The position numbers were made by a program, and so were the translations under genes. This document shows, piece by piece, positions 1-5,864 of a DNA stretch of 6,178 bases. This stretch comes from Streptomyces lilacinus. GTDB lineage: Bacteria > Actinomycetota > Actinomycetes > Streptomycetales > Streptomycetaceae. Under the pieces are notes generated by a model. It had not been told where the DNA came from. It searched no databases and saw nothing but the letters and a program-made list of their open reading frames with translations. Numbering within the stretch: position 1 is the first letter of the stretch; each line of letters opens with the position of its first letter. The stretch spans positions 1,437 to 7,614 of the forward strand of contig KL569500.1 in NCBI GenBank assembly GCA_000715685.1, given 5' to 3'.

Positions 1-19
1 AGATGTGTATAAGAGACAG
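1..19 (+). other. Tn5/Nextera transposase adapter (sequencing artefact)
   Basis: The first 19 bases read AGATGTGTATAAGAGACAG, which is exactly the mosaic-end sequence carried by Nextera tagmentation adapters. It is low in GC, unlike everything after it. Read in two frames it gives the peptides MCIRDS and MYKRQ, well-known marks of adapter read-through in predicted proteins. It is therefore untrimmed library sequence, not genome, and real sequence begins at about base 20. A natural Tn5-type end is very unlikely in this setting, with no transposase or partner end present. Confidence 0.96.
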
Positions 20-21
20 CC

Positions 22-843
22 CTGCGGGAGCGGCTGGCGCCGCTGGCACCAAACGAAAACCCGGTGGCCACGACCGCACCCGCCGTCGCCACCGCCACCG
101 CCCTCCACATCCGCCGCGACGGCCGCACCGACACGCTGCGCGCCGTCGACCTGTCCGTACGCCCCGGCGAGACCGTCGCCCTCATGGGCCGCAACGGCGC
201 CGGCAAGTCCACCCTCCTGCGCACCCTCGTCGGCCTGCACGAGCCCGCCCGCGGCACGGTGCGCGTCGACGGCGCCGTACCGCACCGTACGAGCCCGCGC
301 GAGCTGCTGCGGCACGTCGGTCTCGTCCCGCAGGAGCCGCGCGACCTGCTGTACGCGGACACGGTCGCCGCCGAGTGCGCGGCCGCCGACCGGGACGCGG
401 GGGCCGCGCCCGGCGCCTGCCGGGCGCTGGTGTCCGAGCTGATGCCGGACGTGGCGGACGCGACGCACCCGCGCGACCTGTCGGAGGGGCAGCGCCTGGC
501 GCTCGCGCTCGCCGTGGTGCTCACGGCGCGGCCGCCGCTGCTCCTGCTGGACGAGCCGACGCGCGGTCTGGACTACGCGGCCAAGTCCCGCCTGGTGGAG
601 ATCCTGCGCGGGCTGGCCGCCGAGGGCCACGCGACGGTGCTGGCCACGCACGACGTGGAGCTGGCGGCGGAGCTGGCGGACCGGGTGGTGGTCCTCGCGG
701 AGGGCGAGGTCGTGGCGGACGGCCCGACGGCCGAGGTCGTCGTCGCGTCCCCGGCCTTCGCGCCGCAGGTGGCGAAGGTGCTCGCGCCGCAGCCGTGGCT
801 CACGGTGCCGCAGGTCCGCGCGGCCCTGGAGGCCACGTCATGA
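22..843 (+). CDS. ABC transporter ATPase, ECF/CbiO-type, 5'-truncated (probably the second half of a duplicated ATPase)
   Basis: This nucleotide-binding subunit hydrolyses ATP to power an importer at the inner face of the membrane. Numbering from the GTG at 64, the order is Walker A GRNGAGKST (42-50), Q-loop Gln90, signature LSEGQ (139-143), Walker B LLLLDE (Asp163, catalytic Glu164), D-loop GLD (168-170) and switch His196 in THD, so all ATPase parts are present. The frame stays open upstream of the GTG back to the adapter, encoding LRERLAPLAPNENP, which looks like the end or linker of a preceding domain. Actinobacterial ECF ATPases are often two fused CbiO-like halves, so I infer that this is the C-terminal half and that the gene was cut by the contig end. 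GTG 64 is the alternative start if it is a single-domain protein, but no good Shine-Dalgarno sequence precedes it. The stop overlaps the next start as ATGA, implying translational coupling. Confidence 0.9.
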   Translation: MRERLAPLAPNENPVATTAPAVATATALHIRRDGRTDTLRAVDLSVRPGETVALMGRNGAGKSTLLRTLVGLHEPARGTVRVDGAVPHRTSPRELLRHVGLVPQEPRDLLYADTVAAECAAADRDAGAAPGACRALVSELMPDVADATHPRDLSEGQRLALALAVVLTARPPLLLLDEPTRGLDYAAKSRLVEILRGLAAEGHATVLATHDVELAAELADRVVVLAEGEVVADGPTAEVVVASPAFAPQVAKVLAPQPWLTVPQVRAALEATS

Positions 844-1685
844 CGGCCACGGTCCCCGACCGGCAGGCCCGCGCCGTCCGGCTGGGCCCCCGGTCCGTCG
901 CCGCGCTGGCGCTGGTCAGCGCCATCGGCCTCGCCGCCTTCGGCTGGCCGCTGCTCGCCGACTCCGCCTCCGGCCTCGCGCACTCCAAGGACGCGCCGTG
1001 GCTGTTCGCGGCGCTGCTGCCGCTCCTGCTCGCCGTCGTCGTGGCGACGATCGCGGACACGGGGCTGGACGCCAAGGCCATCGCCATGCTCGGGGTGCTC
1101 GCCGCGGCGGGGGCCGCGCTGCGGCCGCTGGGCGCGGGGACGGCCGGCATCGAGCCGATGTTCTTCCTGATGGTGCTGGCCGGCCGGGTCCTGGGCCCGG
1201 GCTTCGGCTTCGTCCTCGGCTCCCTGGCGATGTTCGCCTCCGCGCTGCTGACGGGCGGGGTGGGGCCGTGGATGCCGTTCCAGATGCTGGCGATGGGCTG
1301 GGTGTCCATGGGCGCGGGCCTGCTGCCCGGCCCGGACCGGCTGCGCGGCCGCCGCGAGGTGGCGCTGCTGGCGGCGTACGGGGCGGTGGCCTCCGTCGCG
1401 TACGGGACGATCATGAACCTCCAGGGCTGGCCCTACATCGGCGCCCTCGTCTCGGGCGTCGCCTTCGTGCCGGGCGATCCGCTGACCGACAACCTGGGCC
1501 GCTTCGTCGCCTACTGCCTGGCGACCTCCCTGGGCTGGGACCTGCCCCGCGCCCTGGTCACGGTCGTGGCCACGCTGACCCTGGGCCCGGCCGTGCTGCG
1601 CGCCCTGCGCCGGGCCACGCGCCGGGCCGCGTTCGACGCGCCCGTGGTCTTCCGTGACGCGGCGGGTGACGCGCTCCACAAGTAA
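840..1685 (+). CDS. ECF transporter S component-like membrane protein
   Basis: This 281-aa membrane protein is translationally coupled to the ATPase gene (ATG inside the overlap ATGA). Hydrophobic segments lie at roughly residues 18-40, 52-72, 78-94, 106-138, 144-163, 174-192, 198-212 and 222-255. It has small-residue-rich helices and the stretch GGVGPWMPFQM (139-149), a pattern I associate with substrate-binding S components of energy-coupling-factor importers. The basic C-terminal tail (RRATRR, 257-262) should face the cytoplasm. The pairing of ATPase plus S component fits an ECF importer; the EcfT/CbiQ transmembrane coupler would lie upstream, beyond the contig edge. S components usually have about six helices and 170-220 residues, so this one is on the long side. 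The substrate (cobalamin, thiamine, riboflavin, a metal or other) cannot be read from the sequence. No convincing terminator follows directly. Confidence 0.78.
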   Translation: MTATVPDRQARAVRLGPRSVAALALVSAIGLAAFGWPLLADSASGLAHSKDAPWLFAALLPLLLAVVVATIADTGLDAKAIAMLGVLAAAGAALRPLGAGTAGIEPMFFLMVLAGRVLGPGFGFVLGSLAMFASALLTGGVGPWMPFQMLAMGWVSMGAGLLPGPDRLRGRREVALLAAYGAVASVAYGTIMNLQGWPYIGALVSGVAFVPGDPLTDNLGRFVAYCLATSLGWDLPRALVTVVATLTLGPAVLRALRRATRRAAFDAPVVFRDAAGDALHK

Positions 1686-1848
1686 GACCCCTGCGTCGCC
1701 CCCATCCCTTACACATCTCGTGAGGCGGGGCACAGGACGCGCGTCACATACGACGCGGCACCGTAGTCCACTGCCAGGCAATTGGCCGGTCATCACCCGC
1801 CCTTCTCCTGCTCTTTGTAGTAGTTCCGGCTCATTGCACCGGCTTCCG

Positions 1849-1917
1849 CCGTCGGTCAGGTTGGTGGGGCCGCCAGGAGCGCCACGCTCCGGCGGCACGC
1901 TTCTGCCCCCGACGGAA
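1849..1917 (+). promoter_or_regulatory. Structured 5' leader of the lytic-transglycosylase gene, nested hairpins touching the RBS
   Basis: Two nested stems are visible. The inner hairpin pairs GCCGCC-A-GGAGCG (1869-1881) with CGCTCCGGCGGC (1885-1896): 12 pairs, one bulged A and a 3-nt loop. The outer stem pairs CCGTCGG (1849-1855) with CCGACGG (1909-1915). An alternative register extends it with TTCC (1844-1847) to GGAA (1914-1917), which occludes most of the GGAAGG ribosome binding site at 1914-1919. This layout could restrain translation of the gene starting at 1929, or simply stabilise its mRNA. I recognise no named riboswitch class. Confidence 0.45.
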
Positions 1918-1919
1918 GG
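1914..1919 (+). promoter_or_regulatory. Ribosome binding site for the secreted transglycosylase-like gene
   Basis: GGAAGG lies 9 nt before the GTG at 1929. It supports that GTG as the start and overlaps the 3' side of the leader's outer stem. Confidence 0.6.
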
Positions 1920-1928
1920 TTCTCCTCC

Positions 1929-2348
1929 GTGACGTTCCCGACCATCCGCCGCGCCGCCTCCCGCAAGCTCGTCGCCGCCGCCGGTGCCGCCCTGGCACTG
2001 GGCACCGCGGGCGCCGTGCTCACCGCCGTCCCGGCCCACGCCGCGCCGGCCGCCTCGGTGAGCGCCTCGCAGGACATCGCGCGAAAGATGATCTCGAACG
2101 GGGCGCAGTTCCAGTGCTTCAGCAAGATCGTCGAGCACGAGAGCGGCTGGAAGCACACCGCGACGAACTCCTCCACCGGTGCGTACGGCCTGGTCCAGGC
2201 GCTGCCCGGGTCGAAGATGGCCTCCGCCGGCGCCGACTGGCAGACCAACCCGGCCACCCAGATCAAGTGGGGCCTGGACTACATGAAGGACCGCTACGGC
2301 AGCCCCTGCGGCGCCTGGAACTTCTGGCAGACCCACCACTGGTACTGA
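1929..2348 (+). CDS. Secreted lytic transglycosylase-like protein (aggregation-promoting-factor C-terminal-like / SLT fold)
   Basis: The product is a 139-aa exported protein expected to act on peptidoglycan outside the membrane. The N-terminus has Arg/Lys at 7, 8, 12 and 13, a hydrophobic core at about 14-34 and an AHA cleavage site (36-38), leaving a mature protein of about 101 residues. The mature part is one small lysozyme-like domain: VEHESGW (68-74) with Glu71 as the likely catalytic acid, GAYGLVQ (84-90) matching the GxxGLxQ motif of SLT enzymes, then WGLDYM (114-119). Cys63 and Cys127 are the only cysteines and could form a disulfide after export. No LysM or other wall-binding domain is present. 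Small proteins ending in NFWQTHHWY-like tails are common in Streptomyces, where they are annotated as aggregation-promoting-factor-like or transglycosylase proteins. GTG 1929 is chosen for its RBS and complete signal peptide. It is monocistronic, with a structured leader before and a strong hairpin after it. Activity on peptidoglycan is inferred. Confidence 0.9.
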   Translation: MTFPTIRRAASRKLVAAAGAALALGTAGAVLTAVPAHAAPAASVSASQDIARKMISNGAQFQCFSKIVEHESGWKHTATNSSTGAYGLVQALPGSKMASAGADWQTNPATQIKWGLDYMKDRYGSPCGAWNFWQTHHWY

Positions 2349-2370
2349 TCCCACCCGACCGGATCACCGC

Positions 2371-2408
2371 GAAGCGGCCGGCGCCCCCCCGGGGGCGCCG
2401 GCCGCTTC
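2371..2408 (+). terminator. Perfect 18-bp hairpin, transcription terminator
   Basis: Bases 2371-2388 are perfectly complementary to 2391-2408, leaving CC at the tip, and the stem is nearly all G:C. It starts 22 nt after the stop of the secreted protein gene. There is no U-tract, which is usual for streptomycete terminators. Being symmetrical, it may work in both directions. Confidence 0.85.
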
Positions 2409-2599
2409 GTCATGCCCACCCCCGCCACCCTCGGCCCCCACCCGCACCGTAGGTGTACCAACCACACATGAGTGGCCGAAGACCGTCCGGTGACCCGGCG
2501 AAGGCCCGTCCGTGGAAGGGGTTTCAGTACAGTCGCGTCAAGGCCTGAATGAGACACGAAGGACTCTCGGGCCACGCTGATTGATACGGGGGGACCGGA

Positions 2600-2686
2600 A
2601 TGGTCACGAGTGGCTACGGCGCCGCGGCCGAGACAAGCGGGGACGTGACTCATCACGTCCGCCTGATTGTTCACGTCCCCAGCTAG
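2600..2686 (+). CDS. Candidate small ORF, 28 aa, unknown
   Basis: An ATG at 2600 opens 28 codons ending in TAG at 2684-2686. A purine-rich GGGGGA (2588-2593) sits 6 nt upstream, a fair ribosome binding site. About three quarters of its third codon positions are G or C, compatible with coding but not strong evidence at this length. The peptide starts MVTSGYGAAAE and ends HVRLIVHVPS. It has no signal peptide or membrane segment, and I recognise no family. The inverted repeat at 2639-2680 lies entirely within it, so the sequence may be under DNA- or RNA-level rather than protein-level selection. It could be an upstream ORF in the amine oxidase leader, or chance. Confidence 0.22.
   Translation: MVTSGYGAAAETSGDVTHHVRLIVHVPS
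2639..2680. repeat. Three-half-site inverted repeat, candidate operator or RNA switch
   Basis: GACGTGA (2642-2648) is followed by two copies of its reverse complement, TCACGTC, at 2653-2659 and 2671-2677. The first pair forms a palindrome with a 4-nt spacer. The outer pair extends to 10 perfect pairs, GGGGACGTGA (2639-2648) with TCACGTCCCC (2671-2680). As DNA this looks like binding sites for a dimeric regulator; as RNA it offers two mutually exclusive hairpins. It is about 290 nt upstream of the amine oxidase start. I cannot assign a regulator. Confidence 0.55.
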
Positions 2687-2957
2687 ATCCGAACCGGCAG
2701 TCCGGCGACCTCTCGCGCCCTCGCGCGACGCACGCACCGGCTGCCTGGGTACGCACCGCGCCCCGCCCTCCGCGCCCGCGGAACGGCGACGCGCGCGGAC
2801 CGTCGTACCCGCCCATCCGACCGACCGTCGGGCCGTGCGGCAGGCCGCCGCGCGCGATGCCGGGGGCAGCACGTCCGGACGCCGATCCTCGCGCGTCCGG
2901 GCGAGCGTGCCGGCGATCGTCCTGCCGAAGCCCGATGGCCCGCAGCCAGACAATCAC

Positions 2958-2963
2958 AGAGGA
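2958..2963 (+). promoter_or_regulatory. Ribosome binding site for the amine oxidase
   Basis: AGAGGA lies 5 nt before the ATG at 2969 and fixes that start. A short stem, CCATG (2967-2971) with CATGG (2978-2982), could enclose the start codon, but it is weak. Confidence 0.7.
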
Positions 2964-2968
2964 CTTCC

Positions 2969-4399
2969 ATGCATTCTCATGGCCCGAACTCTTCCTCCGT
3001 CACCGACCGCCGCTTCGGCCGTCGGTCCCTGATCAAGGCGATCGGCGCGGGCGCCGCGGCCGTGTCGTTCAGCACGCTCACCCAGGGCGTGGCACGGGCC
3101 GAGGAAGAGATGTTCATCGACGCCATCATCATCGGCGCCGGCTACGCCGGCGGCACGGTGGCGCGCGACCTCGCCCGCAAGGGCATGAGCTCGCTCGTGC
3201 TCGAGGCCAAGGACCGGATCGGCGGCCGGATCTTCACCGGCAGCTGGGCGGGCGAGTCGGTCGAGATCGGCGGCCAGTGGGTCGCGGCCCAGCACAACCT
3301 GGTCAACGCCGAGCTCACCCGCTACGGCATCAAGACCTACATGGACCCCGAGCCCAACCGCGTCATGGTGGCCGACGGCACCGCCGGCGCCATCAAGGCC
3401 GTGACGCCCACCGAGGCGACCAACATCCTGAAGCCGCTGTGGACGGAGTTCTACAAGGGCTCGGAGCAGTACTTCGAGCGCCCGAACACGCCGCTGTACC
3501 GCAAGGATCTGCTGGCCGCCGTCGACCCGCTCACCCTGGCCGACCGGTTCAAGCAGATGGGCCTCGCCGCCACCGACCTCGCCCAGCTCACCGGTGAGGC
3601 CGCCGTCTACTCCGGCGGGTCCAGCTCGCTCGGCTCGCTGACCGGCATGGCGCAGTGGTACCAGCTCTCCGGTGGTACGTACGAGAGCTACTCGACCCTG
3701 ATCGGCCGCCGCCCCGAGGGCGGCATGACCCGGCTGCTGCAGTCCATGATCACCGAGTCCAAGGCGACGGTGCGCTTCAACTCGCCCGTTGCCAAGGTCA
3801 CCGACTCCGGCAGCCGCGTGGTCGTGGAGACCACCGCCGGCCGCCGGTACGCCGCGCGCGTGGTCATCGTCTGCACCGCGGTCAACGTCTGGAAGAACAT
3901 CACCTTCGCCCCGGGCCTGCCCAAGGCGCACACCCAGCTCATGACCCAGGGCATGGACGTCCCGCACGGCACCAAGATGTGGCTGCAGATCAAGGGCTCG
4001 AAGGTCGACGCCACCACCGGCACGGCGCCCGAGGGCTCCGGCATCCTGATGATGGTGCCGCAGAAGCAGCTGGCGGACCGGCGGCTCATGATCGCCTTCC
4101 CCGGCCCCGGGCTCAACGTCAACGACCCGGCGGCGGTGCAGGCGGCCGTTCGGCAGTGGATCCCCGGCGCCGAGGTCCTCGAGTCCCGCGCGATGGAGTG
4201 GGCCAAGGACCCGTACACCGGTTCCTGGGGCTACCGCAAGGTCAACCAGCTGCTGCAGACCTTCCCGCAGATCGAGCAGCCGCACGGCCGGATCCTCTTC
4301 GCCGGCGCGGACATCGCCCACGGCTGGCACGGCGCGTTCATCGAGGGCGCCGTGGAGTCGGGCAAGCGCGCGGCCAAGCAGGCGCTGGCCCTCGCGTAA
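2969..4399 (+). CDS. Tat-exported flavin-dependent amine oxidase (NicA2/monoamine oxidase type)
   Basis: This 476-aa FAD enzyme is expected to oxidise a C-N bond of an amine outside the cytoplasm. The N-terminus carries a twin-arginine signal: RRSLIK (18-23), a hydrophobic stretch to about 38, and an ARA cleavage site (42-44). A Rossmann FAD site follows: GAGYAGG (56-62), ribose-binding Glu79, then DRIGGR (82-87) and GGQW (101-104). The C-terminal FAD motif is GRILFAGAD (440-448), GWH (452-454) and GAVESGKRAA (460-469). These patterns are those of the monoamine oxidase superfamily. The spacing, Tat signal and FAGA...GWH...GAVESG ending recall nicotine oxidase NicA2, as I remember its sequence. 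There is no Cys at the usual covalent-flavin position near the C-terminus, so FAD is probably non-covalent. NicA2 passes electrons to a cytochrome c rather than to O2; whether this enzyme does so is unknown. The substrate cannot be assigned. The start is supported by an AGAGGA RBS. The next gene is 237 bp downstream, past a hairpin. Confidence 0.88.
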   Translation: MHSHGPNSSSVTDRRFGRRSLIKAIGAGAAAVSFSTLTQGVARAEEEMFIDAIIIGAGYAGGTVARDLARKGMSSLVLEAKDRIGGRIFTGSWAGESVEIGGQWVAAQHNLVNAELTRYGIKTYMDPEPNRVMVADGTAGAIKAVTPTEATNILKPLWTEFYKGSEQYFERPNTPLYRKDLLAAVDPLTLADRFKQMGLAATDLAQLTGEAAVYSGGSSSLGSLTGMAQWYQLSGGTYESYSTLIGRRPEGGMTRLLQSMITESKATVRFNSPVAKVTDSGSRVVVETTAGRRYAARVVIVCTAVNVWKNITFAPGLPKAHTQLMTQGMDVPHGTKMWLQIKGSKVDATTGTAPEGSGILMMVPQKQLADRRLMIAFPGPGLNVNDPAAVQAAVRQWIPGAEVLESRAMEWAKDPYTGSWGYRKVNQLLQTFPQIEQPHGRILFAGADIAHGWHGAFIEGAVESGKRAAKQALALA

Positions 4400-4424
4400 C
4401 ACCCCGGGCGGAGCCCCCCACACC

Positions 4425-4531
4425 GCACGGTCCGCCGCCCCGCGCACCGCTCAGCACACCGCACGCAGCACTGCAGGCCGCACCGCGGACACCACTGCGC
4501 GCAGCACGGCAACGAGCACAGCACAGAGCAC
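4425..4531 (+). repeat. GCAC-rich, C-rich low-complexity tract
   Basis: The tetramer GCAC occurs ten times in 107 bases (starting at 4425, 4444, 4454, 4461, 4468, 4480, 4504, 4516, 4521 and 4528), mostly in AGCAC or CGCAC contexts at irregular spacing. By base composition about one would be expected. It lies between the amine oxidase stop and the hairpin at 4547. It encodes nothing recognisable. C-rich tracts before a hairpin can act in Rho-dependent termination, but this is only a possibility. Confidence 0.55.
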
Positions 4532-4546
4532 AGATGTGAGCTGAAC

Positions 4547-4582
4547 CCCGACGCCGGGTCATTCCATGGCCCGGCGTTCGGG
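4547..4582 (+). terminator. Strong hairpin between the amine oxidase and the P450, possible terminator
   Basis: ACGCCGGG (4551-4558) pairs with CCCGGCGT (4570-4577) around an 11-nt loop. After one bulged T (4578) the stem continues as CCCG (4547-4550) with CGGG (4579-4582), giving 12 pairs. There is no U-tract. It may end transcription of the amine oxidase, protect mRNA ends, or attenuate read-through into the P450 pair. It lies 54 nt before the P450 start, so it could also sit in that gene's leader. Confidence 0.55.
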
Positions 4583-4624
4583 TGCCCAGGCAATGACCGT
4601 CCCGTGACCGTTCCCGCCCTCCTC

Positions 4625-4630
4625 AGGAGA
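4625..4630 (+). promoter_or_regulatory. Ribosome binding site that fixes the P450 start
   Basis: AGGAGA lies 6 nt before the ATG at 4637. An in-frame GTG at 4604 has no comparable site upstream and would place this RBS inside the coding region, so the ATG is preferred. Confidence 0.8.
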
Positions 4631-4636
4631 ACAGCG

Positions 4637-5857
4637 ATGACCGTTCCAGCGCTGCCCACCGGCCTGTTCGGCCCCGACTACTACCAGGACCCGTACCCGG
4701 CGTTCGCCTGGCTCCGCGACAACGCCCCGGTCCACGAGTTCCGTTTCCCCGTCGGCGACGTCCGCACCTGGATCGTCAGCCGCTTCGAGGACGTCCACGC
4801 GCTGCTCGGCGACTCCCGCTTCAGCAACGACGCCGAGGCCTACGCCAGCCGCGAGTTCATCGACTCCGGCATGGTCATGGGCGCGGACACCGTCGTCTCG
4901 CGGATCCTCACGGTCCTCGACCCGCCGGACCACACCCGCGTCCGCAAGCTGGCCATGGGCGCCTTCACGCCGCGCCGGGTCGCGCAGTGGCGCGAGCCCA
5001 CCGAGCGGATCGTGGCCGCCTCCCTCGACCGCCTCGCGGAGTCGGAGCGCCCGGACATCGTCGACTACGCCAGCGCCATTCCCGCGGCGGTGATCGGCGA
5101 GATCCTCGGCATTCCTTTCTCCCGCTACAACGACATGATCCACGCGATCGACCGCGCCTTCCGTCCCAACGACGACAAGAACGTGGTGACCCGCGCCTTC
5201 GAGGAGATCGCCGAATACGGCCGCGATCTGATCAAGGAGAAGCGCGGGATGCTGGGCGACGACCTGATGTCCGTCTTCATCCAGGCCCGCGACGGCGACG
5301 ACCGCCTCGACGAGGACGAGCTGGTGGCCATGCTCGCCCTCATGATCATGGCCGGTCTGGACACCACGCGGAACCTCATCGGCTCCGCCGTCCTGGCCCT
5401 GCTCGACCACCCCGAGCAGCGGAAGCTGCTGATGGGCGACCCCGAGCTGGTGCCGGGAGCGGTCGAGGAATTCCTGCGCTACGAGGGCGCGCTGACCGTC
5501 GGCCTCTTCCGCTTCGCGAAGGAGGACATGGAGTTCGCCGGGACGCACCTGCCGGCCGGCGCCCCGGTGGTCGCCGCGCTGCAGTCCGCCAACCGCGACC
5601 CGCGGCGGTTCGAGAACCCGGACGTCCTGGACATCACCCGCAAGGGCCCGCGCCACGTCGGCTTCGGCCACGGCCTGCACAACTGCCTGGGCGCCGCGCT
5701 CGCCCGCATCGAGGCGGGCGTCGCGATCCCGGCGGTCTTCGAGCGGTTCCCGGACATCGCGCTGGCCATCCCCCGCGACGAGGTGGCCTACGCCGAGAAC
5801 TGGCTGCTCCGCGGCCTCGCCTCGCTCCCCGTCCACCTCAACACGCCGGGGCGGTGA
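4637..5857 (+). CDS. Cytochrome P450 (bacterial class I, soluble)
   Basis: This 406-aa heme monooxygenase is of normal length for soluble bacterial P450s and has no membrane anchor. All hallmark elements are present: HTRVR (99-103) of the C-helix, the I-helix oxygen-activation motif AGLDTT (239-244) with the acid/alcohol pair Asp242-Thr243, the K-helix ExxR as Glu278 to Arg281, ANRDP (318-322), and the heme loop FGHGLHNCLG (343-352) with proximal ligand Cys350. It should therefore be catalytically competent. The overall style resembles the CYP107/CYP105 group of streptomycete P450s used in secondary metabolism and xenobiotic oxidation, but I cannot assign a family or substrate by eye. The start is the ATG with RBS AGGAGA. 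The ferredoxin gene begins 7 nt after the stop, so the two are almost certainly one operon and electron-transfer partners. The in-frame upstream GTG at 4604 would add 11 residues that largely repeat the true N-terminus. Confidence 0.95.
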   Translation: MTVPALPTGLFGPDYYQDPYPAFAWLRDNAPVHEFRFPVGDVRTWIVSRFEDVHALLGDSRFSNDAEAYASREFIDSGMVMGADTVVSRILTVLDPPDHTRVRKLAMGAFTPRRVAQWREPTERIVAASLDRLAESERPDIVDYASAIPAAVIGEILGIPFSRYNDMIHAIDRAFRPNDDKNVVTRAFEEIAEYGRDLIKEKRGMLGDDLMSVFIQARDGDDRLDEDELVAMLALMIMAGLDTTRNLIGSAVLALLDHPEQRKLLMGDPELVPGAVEEFLRYEGALTVGLFRFAKEDMEFAGTHLPAGAPVVAALQSANRDPRRFENPDVLDITRKGPRHVGFGHGLHNCLGAALARIEAGVAIPAVFERFPDIALAIPRDEVAYAENWLLRGLASLPVHLNTPGR

Positions 5858-5864
5858 CGCGACG

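Larger units (their letters stand above)
2409..2957. other. Long intergenic region with no convincing conserved gene
   Basis: About 550 bases separate the terminator from the amine oxidase RBS. All reading frames across it lack a recognisable domain. Long ORFs on either strand here give Arg/Pro/Ala-rich translations typical of GC-rich non-coding sequence. The stretch 2450-2700 is less GC-rich and holds the inverted-repeat element (2639-2680), a small candidate ORF (2600-2686) and probably the promoter, although I see no well-spaced -35/-10 pair. The stretch 2700-2950 contains the palindrome CGTCCGGACG (2872-2881) and otherwise nothing I can name. It would form a leader of about 250 nt or more if transcription starts near the inverted repeat. 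Confidence 0.6.

Noticed and set aside
1..19. A genuine Tn5-family transposon end.
   Set aside because: It matches the engineered mosaic end exactly, sits precisely at the contig edge, and has no transposase or partner end.
3..839. The plus-strand frame reading from the adapter into the transporter genes (MCIRDS...), and the one at base 5 (MYKRQ...).
   Set aside because: Both start in the adapter. Over the ATPase gene they give Arg/Pro-rich out-of-frame translation. Only the part from 840 onward is a real gene, with its own ATG.
1740..1757. A 6-bp hairpin, CGCGTC with GACGCG, as terminator of the ECF operon.
   Set aside because: The stem is short with a 6-nt loop, no U-tract, and begins 55 nt after the stop. 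It is too weak to call.
1686..1928. A ydaO-type c-di-AMP riboswitch ahead of the cell-wall enzyme gene.
   Set aside because: The context is right, but the conserved ydaO elements (GGGG(A/G)ACCCA-like and the GCTAACCTCG-like 3' strand) are absent. The hairpins present have a different layout.
573..2354. A 593-codon open frame on the minus strand; similar long minus-strand frames at 2954-4447 and 4559-5836.
   Set aside because: They lie antisense to clearly recognisable genes. Their translations are Gly/Arg/Ala/Val-rich without domains, as expected from frame mirroring in high-GC DNA.
2468..2548. A 26-codon ORF beginning MSGRRPSGD in the gap after the terminator.
   Set aside because: There is no credible ribosome binding site, no recognisable family and no context to support it. 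It is likely chance.
2645..2656. A Crp-like operator (GTG-N6-CAC) within the palindrome.
   Set aside because: Known actinobacterial Crp sites have the two triplets 8 bases apart rather than 6, so the spacing does not match.
4604..4636. A GTG start for the P450, 11 codons upstream.
   Set aside because: It lacks its own RBS and would bury the good AGGAGA site 6 nt before ATG 4637.
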